Source: Candidatus Atribacteria bacterium ADurb.Bin276
GTDB lineage: Bacteria; Atribacterota; Atribacteria; Atribacterales; Atribacteraceae
DNA: 64,000 nucleotides
Assembly (NCBI GenBank): GCA_002069605.1
Contig: MWBQ01000025.1
Span: 1 to 64,000 of the forward strand
Direction of reading: 5' to 3'
The notes below the pieces were generated by a model. It saw only the letters and a program-made list of their open reading frames with translations, was not told the DNA's origin and did no database searches. Of this stretch, positions 35,005 to 44,160 are shown piece by piece. The position numbers were made by a program, and so were the translations under genes. Each line of letters begins with the position of its first letter. Positions within the stretch are counted from its first letter, which is position 1.

Positions 35005-36252
35005 TTATTGGGCACCGTTTTCTCCTTGATGCCTTAGCTCTGGCGTGTGAAATACTTTATCGAGAACTACTGCTGCCATACCAATAGCAGCCGCTTCTTC
35101 TCCAACCTCAGCTAAAACTATACGCACATCTTTGGTATTATAACTTAATGCCTGTCTCCTCACCATTCCCTCTATTGGATTCAAAATATAATCTCCAAAT
35201 GACAACAAATCACCAGTTAATATCACTATTTCAGGATTTAAAAGGTTTATCGCATTGGCAATTGCCTCTCCAATAAACCTTCCAGCTTCCTCAATAATCT
35301 GTAAAGATAGCTTATCACCATCTTCGGCTGCTTGTGAAATCATATTAATGTCTATTTTGGATATATCACCATGGCTAACCTTCGATAAGCTGGAAGTCGC
35401 ACCTGACTTTATAGCCTCTTGGAGTTTTCTAGTGATCGCTCTTGATGACGCAATCGCCTCTAAACAACCACGACTACCGCAATTACAATAGGGGCCATTC
35501 TCAAGTATCATCATGTGTCCCAATTCCCCCGCTGAACCCCTGCTCCCACGAAAAAGCTTTCCTTCGCTCATCATTCCAGCCCCGATTCCCGAAGAAAGTT
35601 CCACCATTAAAATATCATTTTTCATTTTACCGGCTCCTAAATGTTTTTCTGCAATTAGCCGACAGCGGGTATCGCTTTCAAGGAAGGATGGATAACCAAA
35701 CTCGCTTTCCATAATGTCTTTTATTGGAACATTTTCCCAGCCTTTCATCTGAGTGGTTAATATTGATATTCCTGTATTTTCATTAACAATCCCCGGATCA
35801 GCAATCCCTATACCCAGGACTGGTGCAATTTTTACTGGTGGTGACTCGATAATTTCATGTAAAATATCTTTCATAATTTTTATAATTTCGTCTTTACCTG
35901 AGTAATTTGGAATAATCCGGCGGGATCGATAGCATATTCCCAGCTTAAGATCAGCCCCAAGTCCTAAAATTCGATTGGAATTAAAATCTAAAGTTACTAC
36001 TCGACCAGCGTCTCGGTTAATATCTAACAGTACTTTCCTCCGTCCTCTTTTGGAACTTTCATATCCGATTTCCTTAATTATGCCTTCTTTCAAAAGCTCC
36101 TTCGTAACATCTGTAATACTGGCTGGTCTCATCCCGGTTAACTTGTTCAGTGCAATTCTGGAAATTGGTCCATCGGTTCGAACTAAATTTTTTACCAAAG
36201 ATTTATAATAACTTCTTACACTATTGTTTTTTTTCCTGGGCACAAAGCTCAT
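35005..36252 (-). CDS. ROK-family transcriptional regulator (NagC/XylR-like)
   Basis: Up to 415 aa. N-terminal winged helix (about residues 12-75: GPISRIALNKLTGMRPAS) then a ROK sugar-kinase-like domain with GLGADLKLG, GIGIADPGIV, ELSSGIGAGMMSEGKLFRG and the zinc motif CNCGSRGCLEAIAS. The ATP-binding Asp/Gly residues are partly kept, but an HTH-bearing ROK is normally a sugar-responsive repressor. The GGGAG site directly abuts ATG 36252, so GTG 36243 may be the true start. It is upstream of no obvious sugar operon; the leftward neighbour is the sigma factor gene. Confidence 0.9.
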   Translation of the reverse strand: MSFVPRKKNNSVRSYYKSLVKNLVRTDGPISRIALNKLTGMRPASITDVTKELLKEGIIKEIGYESSKRGRRKVLLDINRDAGRVVTLDFNSNRILGLGADLKLGICYRSRRIIPNYSGKDEIIKIMKDILHEIIESPPVKIAPVLGIGIADPGIVNENTGISILTTQMKGWENVPIKDIMESEFGYPSFLESDTRCRLIAEKHLGAGKMKNDILMVELSSGIGAGMMSEGKLFRGSRGSAGELGHMMILENGPYCNCGSRGCLEAIASSRAITRKLQEAIKSGATSSLSKVSHGDISKIDINMISQAAEDGDKLSLQIIEEAGRFIGEAIANAINLLNPEIVILTGDLLSFGDYILNPIEGMVRRQALSYNTKDVRIVLAEVGEEAAAIGMAAVVLDKVFHTPELRHQGENGAQ

Positions 36253-36522
36253 CTCCCAAAAAATCCATACTTATCAAATTCTAACATAAAATTTACTTAT
36301 GTTCCTTTTATTCATCCCTTATGCTCTTTTTTGATTTTAATCGTATTTTCTGCTGCCTTTTTATTATGGATAATATTTTTCAAGTTGTTATTAAAATTAC
36401 AAAAATTGGGAATCCTTCTTCCTTCCTTGGAACTTTCATCAGACATTCAAAGTTTATTTCTAAATTATGAATGTCTATCTCTCTATAAAAAAGAATAAAT
36501 GGGTCTGAATTACCTTAACGGT

Positions 36523-37458
36523 TTATGTGTTGTTTTTACAACATTCTTGTTGATACCATCGAAAAACCTCTTCTATTCCTTTGTTCAGGGGAATGGTTGT
36601 TTCCCAACCTAAAAGCTCTCTTGCTTGTCTGGAGAAAAGAGCGATACGTTCGATTTCTCCTTTTCGGTCTTGGTCGTATATAATCGAGATTTTTTGGTTA
36701 GCAACTTTCTGAAGCAGGTCAATTAATTGGTTAACACTGGTTTCAAGCCCGGTTCCAAGATTATAAATATTAGCTGAAGAGTTTAGCGCCAGCAAATTTG
36801 CCGAAGCAATATCGTGAACTGAAACGTAATCCCTTGTTTTACTACCATCCCCAAAAACAATACAAGGATCGCCTTTGAGGATATTATTACAAAAAATGGA
36901 AATGACACCCGCCTCACCCTGAGGGTCTTGGCGAGGACCATATACATTTCCGTAGCGGAGGATTATTCTTTCCAAATCCCAAACTTGGAAATAATATTCT
37001 AAGTATTGTTCAACTGATAATTTGGCAATTCCATAGGGCGAAAGAGGTTTGGTTGGAGCTTTTTCATCCACCGGAATTTGCTTCGGAATCCCATAGATTG
37101 CTCCCCCCGATGAGGCAAAAATAAATTTTTTGACTCCATATTTTCGGCACAGCTCAAAAAGGTTAAGACTTCCAATAATATTTACTTCAGCATCAAAAAC
37201 TGGTTCATCCATTGATCTTCTAAGATTAATTTGAGCTGCATGATGATTCACCACTTCAAAAGCATGTTTTTGAAAAACTAATTCTAATTCTTTCCAAGAA
37301 CAAATGTCGATTGGATAAAATACTGCTGCCTGATTAAGGTTGGATTTTTTTCCCGTAGAAAGGTTATCAACCACAACCACTTGATGTCCTTCTTGAAGAT
37401 AAGCGTCTACTATGTGCGATCCTATAAAACCAGCTCCTCCGGTAACTAATATTTGCAT
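36523..37458 (-). CDS. NAD-dependent epimerase/dehydratase, UDP-glucose 4-epimerase-like
   Basis: A 311 aa extended short-chain dehydrogenase: TGGAGFIGSHIVDAY (7-21) binds NAD, and the catalytic Tyr-x-x-x-Lys is in SPYGIAKLSVEQYLEYY with the Ser in FASSGGAIYG. YGNVYGPRQDP and GDGSKTRDYVSVHDIA are typical of GalE-type and related sugar-nucleotide epimerases. It is monocistronic, so substrate (UDP-glucose/galactose or another NDP-sugar) is open. AAGGAG precedes ATG 37458. Confidence 0.88.
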   Translation of the reverse strand: MQILVTGGAGFIGSHIVDAYLQEGHQVVVVDNLSTGKKSNLNQAAVFYPIDICSWKELELVFQKHAFEVVNHHAAQINLRRSMDEPVFDAEVNIIGSLNLFELCRKYGVKKFIFASSGGAIYGIPKQIPVDEKAPTKPLSPYGIAKLSVEQYLEYYFQVWDLERIILRYGNVYGPRQDPQGEAGVISIFCNNILKGDPCIVFGDGSKTRDYVSVHDIASANLLALNSSANIYNLGTGLETSVNQLIDLLQKVANQKISIIYDQDRKGEIERIALFSRQARELLGWETTIPLNKGIEEVFRWYQQECCKNNT

Positions 37459-37625
37459 GACTTTCTCCTTTTTGATTTTGGTTAAGAAATCATAATACTA
37501 TACTAAAGTAATATTATTTTACTTTGAATTAAATATAAAAATCAAAAGGGAGAAAAAGTGTTTAACAAAAAAAATTGATCATATCTTGTTATAATACCTT
37601 AAGTATCCTAATGAGGAGGTATTCT

Positions 37626-38684
37626 ATGAAAAAATATCAGATAGCAGTAATACCTGGAGATGGCACAGGTCCAGAAGTTGTCCGGGAAGGATTAAAAGTA
37701 TTGCAAGTTACCTCGAAAAAATATAACTTTTCCCATGAAACAACTTTCTTCCCCTTTGGTGGTGACCATTATAAAAAGACCGGTGAAACCCTTTCTGCTT
37801 CGCATGTTGAAGAACTAAAAAAGTATGATGCAATTTTCTTAGGTGCAATTGGTCATCCTGACGTAAAACCAGGAATTTTAGAACAGGGGATACTTCTCAA
37901 GCTTCGTTTTTCACTCGACCAATACATCAATTTACGGCCGGTAAAACTTTATCCCAATGTTGATACTCCTTTAAAGGATAAAAAACCTGAAGACATTGAC
38001 TTTGTAGTGGTCAGAGAAAATACCGAGGGTCTCTATGCAGGAGTTGGAGGCTTTTTACGAAAAGGAACAGCCGATGAAGTAGCTGTTCAGGAGTCAATAA
38101 ATACTCGCAAGGGCGTTGAACGCTGTCTGCGGTATGCTTTCGAATACACCCAAAAGCGAAACAAAAGAAAAAAGCTTACTCTTTGTGGAAAAACTAACGT
38201 TTTAACTTATGCCTTTGATTTGTGGGAAAGAACTTTCTATGAAATTGCGGCTGATTATCCTGATGTTAAAACCGATTATGCTCATGTTGATGCTACTACC
38301 ATGTGGATGGTAAAAAATCCAGAGTGGTTTGACGTTATCGTCACTGATAATTTGTTTGGTGACATCATTACTGATCTCGGTGCAATGATTCAGGGCGGAA
38401 TGGGGGTAGCTGCTGGAGGAAATGTAAACCCCTCGGGAGTTTCAATGTTTGAACCTATCGGCGGATCGGCACCAAAATATACTAATTTAAATATAATTAA
38501 TCCCTTAGCGGCAATCTGTGCAGTTCAAATGATGCTTGACGTCTTAGGTGAGGTCAACGCTGCTCATGGCTTAGAAAAAGCGGTTATTTCTTCTCTACAA
38601 AGTGGAAAAATAAAGAGCATGAGTGCTGGAAAAATGGGTCTATCAACTCAAGAAGTGGGCGATTTAGTTGCTTCTTTAGTTTAA
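37626..38684 (+). CDS. leuB: 3-isopropylmalate dehydrogenase
   Basis: A 352 aa beta-decarboxylating dehydrogenase: [19 protein letters not shown] at the N-terminus, [19 protein letters not shown] with the substrate Arg residues, [15 protein letters not shown], catalytic Lys/Tyr region ([13 protein letters not shown]), then [26 protein letters not shown] and the NAD-binding [12 protein letters not shown]. Isocitrate or tartrate dehydrogenase of the same family cannot be fully excluded, but the operon at 22-31 kb has leuA, leuC and leuD without leuB, which this gene would complete. ATG 37626 follows TGAGGAGG; it has its own terminator. Confidence 0.87.
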   Translation: MKKYQIAVIPGDGTGPEVVREGLKVLQVTSKKYNFSHETTFFPFGGDHYKKTGETLSASHVEELKKYDAIFLGAIGHPDVKPGILEQGILLKLRFSLDQYINLRPVKLYPNVDTPLKDKKPEDIDFVVVRENTEGLYAGVGGFLRKGTADEVAVQESINTRKGVERCLRYAFEYTQKRNKRKKLTLCGKTNVLTYAFDLWERTFYEIAADYPDVKTDYAHVDATTMWMVKNPEWFDVIVTDNLFGDIITDLGAMIQGGMGVAAGGNVNPSGVSMFEPIGGSAPKYTNLNIINPLAAICAVQMMLDVLGEVNAAHGLEKAVISSLQSGKIKSMSAGKMGLSTQEVGDLVASLV

Positions 38685-38689
38685 GCAGG

Positions 38690-38718
38690 ACTCGCGTCAG
38701 CGAGTGCTAAGTTTTTTT
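38690..38718 (+). terminator. Intrinsic terminator of leuB
   Basis: ACTCGC (38690-38695) pairs with GCGAGT (38700-38705), loop GTCA, with outer AGC/GCT pairing, followed by GTTTTTTT. It starts a few bases after the leuB stop. Confidence 0.85.
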
Positions 38719-38745
38719 AGGGTATTTTTTAAGAGAGCAGCGGTT

Positions 38746-39609
38746 TTACTCTAAGGGGGAACCGCCTTCCTGAGATGGAATGTTGGAACTAGATGCAGGA
38801 GTCTCGCTAGCCGGGGACAAGGAGGTTCCTCCTTCGCTCCCCGGAACCCCGCCTGAAGTAATGCCGGGTGAACTTATTACGACCCCCTGACCAGATTTTA
38901 TTGTTGGTTTTTGTTTAATATCAGCAATAAAACCCTGAACTTCCATTTCAACCATGGCAATACTGTTAGTTTTATTGAGTGCTTCTTCGATTTTAGATGC
39001 AATTCTCTGTGGGTCTATTCCTTCCAGCCTGGCTCGCTCAATTATTTTAGTTAGGCTATTGAGGTCTTTCGATTGATTGCTTTTTTGGGCAAACTGGTTG
39101 ACAATTACTCCTGCTTGTTGGGGTTGTACTCCCATTTCTATCAACGCAGTAAGAGAATCAACAATTTTTTTAGCATTTTTATCTTCTTTGGCAACACTTT
39201 GCTGAAGAGCGCTTTTAACCAAATCGGTCGGCACAGAATGCTCTATTGAAGAAGCTATATTATTAAGAGTTTCTTCATCATTAATCCCCGGAACGTTTAT
39301 CTCTTCCAAAATTGCCTGGGCTTCCAAAAGAGAATCTTTTTTCTTTTCGAGACTTTTAACAATATTATAAGGGCGTACTTTTTTATGTAATCCTTCTTTT
39401 AGTTTTAAAACTAAGATATCTGTTGCCAGCCCTTTTTGCTGAAGTTCATTGACTAATTCTCCAACCCGGTCTAACAAATATTCTTGATCCTCAAGAGGAT
39501 AATTTTCAGATTTTGTTATTAACGAAGAAACCTCATCTTGAGTAAAAGCTGTGGTATTTAAAAGCAGAATAATTAAAATGAAAAAGGCGAAATAAAACCA
39601 ACGTTTCAT
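38746..39609 (-). CDS. Secreted helical protein of unknown function, last gene of the ECF sigma operon
   Basis: A 287 aa protein with an N-terminal signal peptide (FYFAFFILIILLLNTTAFTQ), a long alpha-helical body (residues about 25-235, repeated short amphipathic helices such as LVNELQQKGLATDIL and VSLTALIEM-like VDSLTALIEMGVQPQQAG) and a disordered Gly/Ser/Pro-rich tail (about 240-287). No known domain was recognised. It lies three bases after the CBM48-like gene, and its position suggests a periplasmic partner of that sensor; that is inference. Confidence 0.7.
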   Translation of the reverse strand: MKRWFYFAFFILIILLLNTTAFTQDEVSSLITKSENYPLEDQEYLLDRVGELVNELQQKGLATDILVLKLKEGLHKKVRPYNIVKSLEKKKDSLLEAQAILEEINVPGINDEETLNNIASSIEHSVPTDLVKSALQQSVAKEDKNAKKIVDSLTALIEMGVQPQQAGVIVNQFAQKSNQSKDLNSLTKIIERARLEGIDPQRIASKIEEALNKTNSIAMVEMEVQGFIADIKQKPTIKSGQGVVISSPGITSGGVPGSEGGTSLSPASETPASSSNIPSQEGGSPLE

Positions 39610-39611
39610 TT

Positions 39612-40115
39612 CTACCCGCCATTAACAACCAAAACAGAATTAACCCCTCCAAATCCGTCTTCTATTCGCCGATAAGAATCTGGGTCCGGAATCCACTCTT
39701 CACCATCAATTACAAAAGAATACTGATATTTTCCGGGTTTCACCTTTAGGGTTATAACCCAAGAATTACCGTCTTTTTTTTCCATTTGTAATGTATTCCA
39801 ATCACTAAAATCACCGGCTACCGCAACAGTTTTTGGATTTTCACTCAAGGCATAAAACTTTAACTCAACTCGTCGGTATCCAGAAAGTCCTGATATGTTA
39901 AACTGGGGAAATAGGGGAAGGTCGGTGAAAAAAACCAAGGTTAAAAACACCAGTGATAAAGAAACGATTGCTAATTTCTTAAAATTAACCAACCAATATC
40001 CCCTTTGTTGTTTTGTCTCTATTCTATCCATTACCCGAAAAGAAAAATCGCTCGGAACCGTTGTTTGAGGAAGCTGTTCTAAATAATGAATTAATTTTTC
40101 TTCTTTCCTATCCAT
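39612..40115 (-). CDS. Membrane protein with anti-sigma-like N-terminus and CBM48-like extracytoplasmic domain
   Basis: About 167 aa. Residues 1-45 are hydrophilic and end in SDFSFRVMDRIETKQ, the style of short cytoplasmic anti-sigma tails; one membrane helix follows (LAIVSLSLVFLTLVFFT, about 49-65). The outside part (about 78-165) reads KTVAVAGDFSDWNTLQMEK and PGKYQYSFVIDGEEWIPDP, which is the CBM48/glycogen-binding pattern seen in isoamylase and AMPK beta subunits. It follows the ECF sigma gene at 40796 directly, with ATG 40115 eight bases after GAGG. A glycan-sensing anti-sigma factor is inferred from the layout; no zinc anti-sigma motif is seen. Confidence 0.75.
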   Translation of the reverse strand: MDRKEEKLIHYLEQLPQTTVPSDFSFRVMDRIETKQQRGYWLVNFKKLAIVSLSLVFLTLVFFTDLPLFPQFNISGLSGYRRVELKFYALSENPKTVAVAGDFSDWNTLQMEKKDGNSWVITLKVKPGKYQYSFVIDGEEWIPDPDSYRRIEDGFGGVNSVLVVNGG

Positions 40116-40217
40116 ACTAATCGCCTCAACAATATATACGGAACAAACCCTCCAATGTTTCAATCCAGGTTAACAATCGAATTTCCTAAAATCCTTTCTA
40201 ATCATCGACATTTACAG

Positions 40218-40796
40218 TTATTCTAAAAATTCACCCAGTTCGTCTTGAAGCTTTTTTCTTGCTCGGTGTAAATAAGTTTTAACCGTTCCTACCGGAAGGC
40301 CAGTAACTGTAGAAATTTCATCATAGGATAATCCTTCTAAATGTCGGAGTATGATTACTTCTCGAAACTTTATTGGTAGATCTCTGATTGCTTTCTCTAA
40401 ACCCGATCTTAATTCTTGATTGAGCAATACATCATCCGGGTTATGAAAGGAGTCTTGAGGAATAAAATCCTCTAATTCGCTTTCTTCCTCATCCCCAATA
40501 GGAGCGGAAAGAGAAAAGAAAAAAATCTTTTTTTTCCGAAAAAAATCGCGGCAGACATTCAAAGCAATCCGGTATATCCAGGTTGAAAATTCATATGAGT
40601 CATCGTACTTATTTAAAGCAGAAAAAGCCTTTACAAAGGTATCTTGAGCCAAATCTTCAGCATCAGGCTTCGAACGAACCATACGGAAAATATAATTAAA
40701 AATTGGTCTTTCATATTTTCTTACTAAAAAACAAAAAAAATCCCGATTTCCGTTCAGGACTTCAATAATGATCTCCCGATCGGTTTTCTCCACCAT
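40218..40796 (-). CDS. ECF-subfamily RNA polymerase sigma factor (RpoE-like)
   Basis: A 192 aa sigma factor with region 2 (NYIFRMVRSKPDAEDLAQDT, then FVKAFSALNKYDDSYEFSTW) and region 4 (REVIILRHLEGLSYDEIS, then TGLPVGTVKTYLHRARKKL). It would direct polymerase to a dedicated regulon and is probably held by the membrane protein encoded next. It sits between a TPR lipoprotein gene (6 bp upstream) and that candidate anti-sigma. The ribosome site is weak. Confidence 0.92.
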   Translation of the reverse strand: MVEKTDREIIIEVLNGNRDFFCFLVRKYERPIFNYIFRMVRSKPDAEDLAQDTFVKAFSALNKYDDSYEFSTWIYRIALNVCRDFFRKKKIFFFSLSAPIGDEEESELEDFIPQDSFHNPDDVLLNQELRSGLEKAIRDLPIKFREVIILRHLEGLSYDEISTVTGLPVGTVKTYLHRARKKLQDELGEFLE

Positions 40797-40802
40797 TTTA
40801 TC

Positions 40803-41999
40803 TTAAAGAACCGCATCTTTAAGCAGTTCAATGCGGTATTGAGCATTACTTATTAAAGATGTTCCATCTGCCCATTTTGCTCCCGGGTATTTCCGAATAA
40901 TGTCCAGATAGACTTGATAAGCCTCCGAATAGCGACCCAACTTTTCCAAACAAAGACCCTTGTTAAACATTGAAGCCGGCGCTATGAGAATACCATTGTA
41001 CCAAGTTCCGGTTGGATACTGGACTATTGATTTATCAAATGCTTCTAAGGCTTGTTGATAATCATCACGTCGATACCATGATGCTCCTTCAAAATATTGA
41101 GCATCATCAGCAAATTCATCGTTTGGGTATTTTTGAACATATTCAGCAAAGAGAGAAGCAGCTTTGTAAAAAAGCTCTAATTTATAGAAACAATGAGCTA
41201 AACCATAGATTGACTTTTTCTCAATTTCACCGCCAAAAACTCTTGCTTGATCATAGGCAACCGACGCATTTGAATAGGATTCTAATATGTAATAACAATC
41301 ACCCATTTCATAATAAGCAACTCCAACAAACTCGCTTTGCGGATAATTCTGGATAAGGTTTTTATATTCATTTATTGAATCCCACCACTGGTTCAAACCC
41401 TGGCCTAGGCACCGAGCCAACAGATATTGCCCATCGTCAGCAAATTCATTATCAGGATAACTCTTAACCATATCTTTCAAAATAGACAACGATGTCTGAT
41501 AATCTCCTAAATAATATGCCGAGGCCCCTTTAATAAATAAAACGTTGGGAATGAGATTGCTGCCGGTAAATTCTTTTATATATTTCTCGGAATCAAGAAA
41601 GCTCTTTTCATAAAAACCAAGCTGATAGATTGATACAAGATACTCGTAATCATTGTTATCAGAAGATAAAGACAAAGTCACACTCCCATCGGGTGAGATG
41701 GGAACTTCATTCCCCTTTACCACAGTAACCTTGACCAGGGCACCAGTATACCCTTCAAAAGAAAAAAAGACATATTGTGCTCCCGAGGAAACGTTTTCTA
41801 AAAGAAAATCTCCGGCGTCGTTGGTAAAGGCAACTTGATCACCCGCTTCCACGCGTACGCCTTGCAGAGGACCATTATCTCCAAAAACTCGTCCGCGAAT
41901 GGCACCTTTATCTCCGATATTCATCGACATACAACCTGTAATAACTACAAAAATTAATACGCTTAATATACTCAGGAGAAAGGGCTGGCTTTTTTTCAT
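40803..41999 (-). CDS. TPR-repeat lipoprotein with N-terminal carboxypeptidase-regulatory-like domain
   Basis: About 398 aa. Signal peptide and lipobox VVITGC near residue 22, then a small Ig-like regulatory domain (GAIRGRVFGDNGPLQGVRVEAG, residues about 32-100, stated in two parts: GAIRGRVFGDNG and GPLQGVRVEAGD), followed by at least six tetratricopeptide repeats with YPDNEFADDGQYLLARCLG and similar units, reminiscent of YbgF/BamD-type periplasmic scaffolds. The start ATG (41999) overlaps the stop of the upstream TPR gene (ATGA). It likely organises envelope proteins. Confidence 0.85.
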   Translation of the reverse strand: MKKSQPFLLSILSVLIFVVITGCMSMNIGDKGAIRGRVFGDNGPLQGVRVEAGDQVAFTNDAGDFLLENVSSGAQYVFFSFEGYTGALVKVTVVKGNEVPISPDGSVTLSLSSDNNDYEYLVSIYQLGFYEKSFLDSEKYIKEFTGSNLIPNVLFIKGASAYYLGDYQTSLSILKDMVKSYPDNEFADDGQYLLARCLGQGLNQWWDSINEYKNLIQNYPQSEFVGVAYYEMGDCYYILESYSNASVAYDQARVFGGEIEKKSIYGLAHCFYKLELFYKAASLFAEYVQKYPNDEFADDAQYFEGASWYRRDDYQQALEAFDKSIVQYPTGTWYNGILIAPASMFNKGLCLEKLGRYSEAYQVYLDIIRKYPGAKWADGTSLISNAQYRIELLKDAVL

Positions 42000-42703
42000 T
42001 GAGTTCCTCCCCCTATTTTCTTTAACTCTTTTTCTGTCCACCGATAATAGCTACTATCTTGGTTCGTGTTATCAAGAATATATGTAAAATGTTTTTTAGC
42101 CTTTTCTTTGTCTTGTCTCTCGAGATAGTTCATTGCTAGATAATAACGGGCATCAATATAATCTGGGTATTTATTCACTAAATCGAGCAAAATCTCTTCA
42201 GCGTCTTCTCTTTCCCCTATTTTATAATATACGTAACCAAGATGCAGTAGGTACTGAGGGTTTTCTAAAGAAATTTCCAAAGCTTTTTGTAGAGCCTCAA
42301 TGGCTTTCTTCCACTCATTTATTCCCGGTGCTAGGCTCCTATTTTCATAAATATAAGCCAACCGAAACCAGGCGTTGTCATCATCAGGATTAAGATTTAA
42401 ATACTCTTGGAAAGCCTTCACAGCCTTGCCGGAAATTCGGTAAGCTTGTGACCATTTTTCTTTTTCTAATAGGATGAGACCCATTTCGAAATAGGCATCG
42501 TGAGGACGTATGCCTTGTTCAGCAGCTTGCTCATACAAACGATAAGCAGAATCCGTGTCACCTTGTTGACGAGCTTTTTGGGCTTGAATAAATAAATCAG
42601 TTTCCTGGGCGATTGCTAACCCAGATATAAACAAAACCAAAGCTAAGCATACTACCAAGACCGAGTTAATTATCCCAATCTTTCTCAACAATACATTCCT
42701 CAC
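41996..42703 (-). CDS. Secreted TPR protein
   Basis: Up to 235 aa: signal peptide (INSVLVVCLALVLFISGLAIAQ), then about five TPR units (DTDSAYRLYEQAAEQG, NAWFRLAYIYENR, YLLHLGYVYYKIGERE, DARYYLAMNYLER). GTG 42703 overlaps the LptF/LptG stop (GTGA); TTG 42691 is an alternative with better GAGG spacing. Probably periplasmic, same operon as the LptF/LptG-like permease and the lipoprotein. Confidence 0.82.
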   Translation of the reverse strand: MRNVLLRKIGIINSVLVVCLALVLFISGLAIAQETDLFIQAQKARQQGDTDSAYRLYEQAAEQGIRPHDAYFEMGLILLEKEKWSQAYRISGKAVKAFQEYLNLNPDDDNAWFRLAYIYENRSLAPGINEWKKAIEALQKALEISLENPQYLLHLGYVYYKIGEREDAEEILLDLVNKYPDYIDARYYLAMNYLERQDKEKAKKHFTYILDNTNQDSSYYRWTEKELKKIGGGTQ

Positions 42704-43782
42704 TTTCTTTCGATGCCTAAAAATAAAAATAATCCCATTGAACCAAAAATTATGTTAGGCATCCAAGCAGCTAACCAGGGTTCCATGATACCACCCCGTC
42801 CCAATGAACGAAATATTGATAACATCATATAAAAAACAAAAGCTAAGATAACGGTCACTATAACACCTAGTGCTCTTGTATCTCGGCCTCTTTGGATACC
42901 GAAAGGCAGTCCAATCATAATAAACATTAAAGCTGAAAAAGGAAGAGAATATTTCAAAAAATAAGCAGTTTCGAATTCATCAACTTGGGCTCCCGATTGC
43001 TTCAATATTTCAATCTGTTTGCGTAGCTCTCTGGTTGACATTTCCTCAGGAGCCCGTTGGTTTTCAAAAAACTCCTGCAGCTCTTCCTTCATATCAATCT
43101 CCATCTCATTGAATTCTATTTCCTGCAGAAGATATCCGGTATCATTATATCGATGAACTACTCCCTCTTTCAACAACCAACGATCTTCCAGCCAAAAAGC
43201 ACTTTGGGAAGTGATAACATCCGGAAACTCTTTTTGATCCTTTAAATCATAAATAATCACTTTTTTCATTTCCCAGGTTTCATTGTCCAATTCATTCACA
43301 TAAAAATATCGGTTTTCAGCATCTCTAAAAAAAACATTTTGCTGGATTTTCGGGGGTCCTTTTTTATAAACATACTCACGCATTAGCACCTGTGCTTTAT
43401 GATTCGACTCAGGAACTATGATATCATTAAAGTAATAAGAACCAATACTAACTAAAATCGAGACTATCAAATAGGGAAGCAGTATCCTTTTCAAACTAAC
43501 ACCGCATGCTTCAATGGCTACCATCTCGCTTTCTCTCCCCAGTCTTCCTAAATGAAGTTCAGAAGCTAAAAGATAAGAGATCGGAAAAGTAAGTACCATT
43601 TGGGCGGGGATATACAATAACAATATTTCTAATGTAATTAAGAGAGGAACTTGTTTATTGACAAAAAAGTCAGCAAGTTCAAACAAAATTCCCACCAACA
43701 TAACAATGGTTACTGCACCTACCCAGGTAAACATGCCAGTTAGGCTTTCGCGGGCTATATAGCGATCCATAATTTTAATCAT
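42700..43782 (-). CDS. LptF/LptG-family lipopolysaccharide export permease (YjgP/YjgQ)
   Basis: A 360 aa membrane protein with six helices in the family layout: three N-terminal (residues about 15-120), a periplasmic beta-jellyroll (about 125-260) and three C-terminal (about 268-355, ending in FGSMGLFLFLG). The N-terminal MDRYIARESLTGMFTW and LGRLGRESEMVAIEACGVS are diagnostic. With LptB it extracts lipopolysaccharide for the Lpt bridge, so its presence argues for an outer membrane. First gene of the operon ending with the ECF sigma and CBM48-like genes. LptF versus LptG cannot be settled. Confidence 0.9.
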   Translation of the reverse strand: MIKIMDRYIARESLTGMFTWVGAVTIVMLVGILFELADFFVNKQVPLLITLEILLLYIPAQMVLTFPISYLLASELHLGRLGRESEMVAIEACGVSLKRILLPYLIVSILVSIGSYYFNDIIVPESNHKAQVLMREYVYKKGPPKIQQNVFFRDAENRYFYVNELDNETWEMKKVIIYDLKDQKEFPDVITSQSAFWLEDRWLLKEGVVHRYNDTGYLLQEIEFNEMEIDMKEELQEFFENQRAPEEMSTRELRKQIEILKQSGAQVDEFETAYFLKYSLPFSALMFIMIGLPFGIQRGRDTRALGVIVTVILAFVFYMMLSIFRSLGRGGIMEPWLAAWMPNIIFGSMGLFLFLGIERK

Positions 43783-44160
43783 CAGTTATTTTGCCACCTA
43801 TTTCGATTGGATTTAAGGTAGTAACCTTGTATGGTCAGATCATCAACTTTCCTTGCAGATTGATTTAACAATGTGTGGACCACAATCTCCCATGGTAAAA
43901 TGGAATGAAAATATATACAATTTTTAAACAGAACACTATAATAAACGACGTATTCCAAACACTGGACAAGTAATTTTCCCAGCAACTTATTGTATCTTTT
44001 TTAAAGAAATTTGTCAGCAAAAAGGCGTTAACCCAATAGCTCCTAATACCCTTAGCCCTTCTTTCTGGTTCCTTTTAATTTTATTCTTTATTGCTGAATA
44101 TCGTTTTTTAACCATGCTCAATCTTTTTAATGGACAACATAACATCTAAGGAGGGATATT
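43783..44160. other. Divergent intergenic region
   Basis: About 378 bases between the LptF/LptG-like operon and the lipoprotein gene. A leftward 67-codon open frame lacks a ribosome site and similarity. No RNA or hairpin was seen. Confidence 0.3.

Noticed and set aside
43782-43985. Leftward open frame of 67 codons before the LptF/LptG gene
   Set aside because: No ribosome binding site, no recognisable domain and ordinary intergenic composition.
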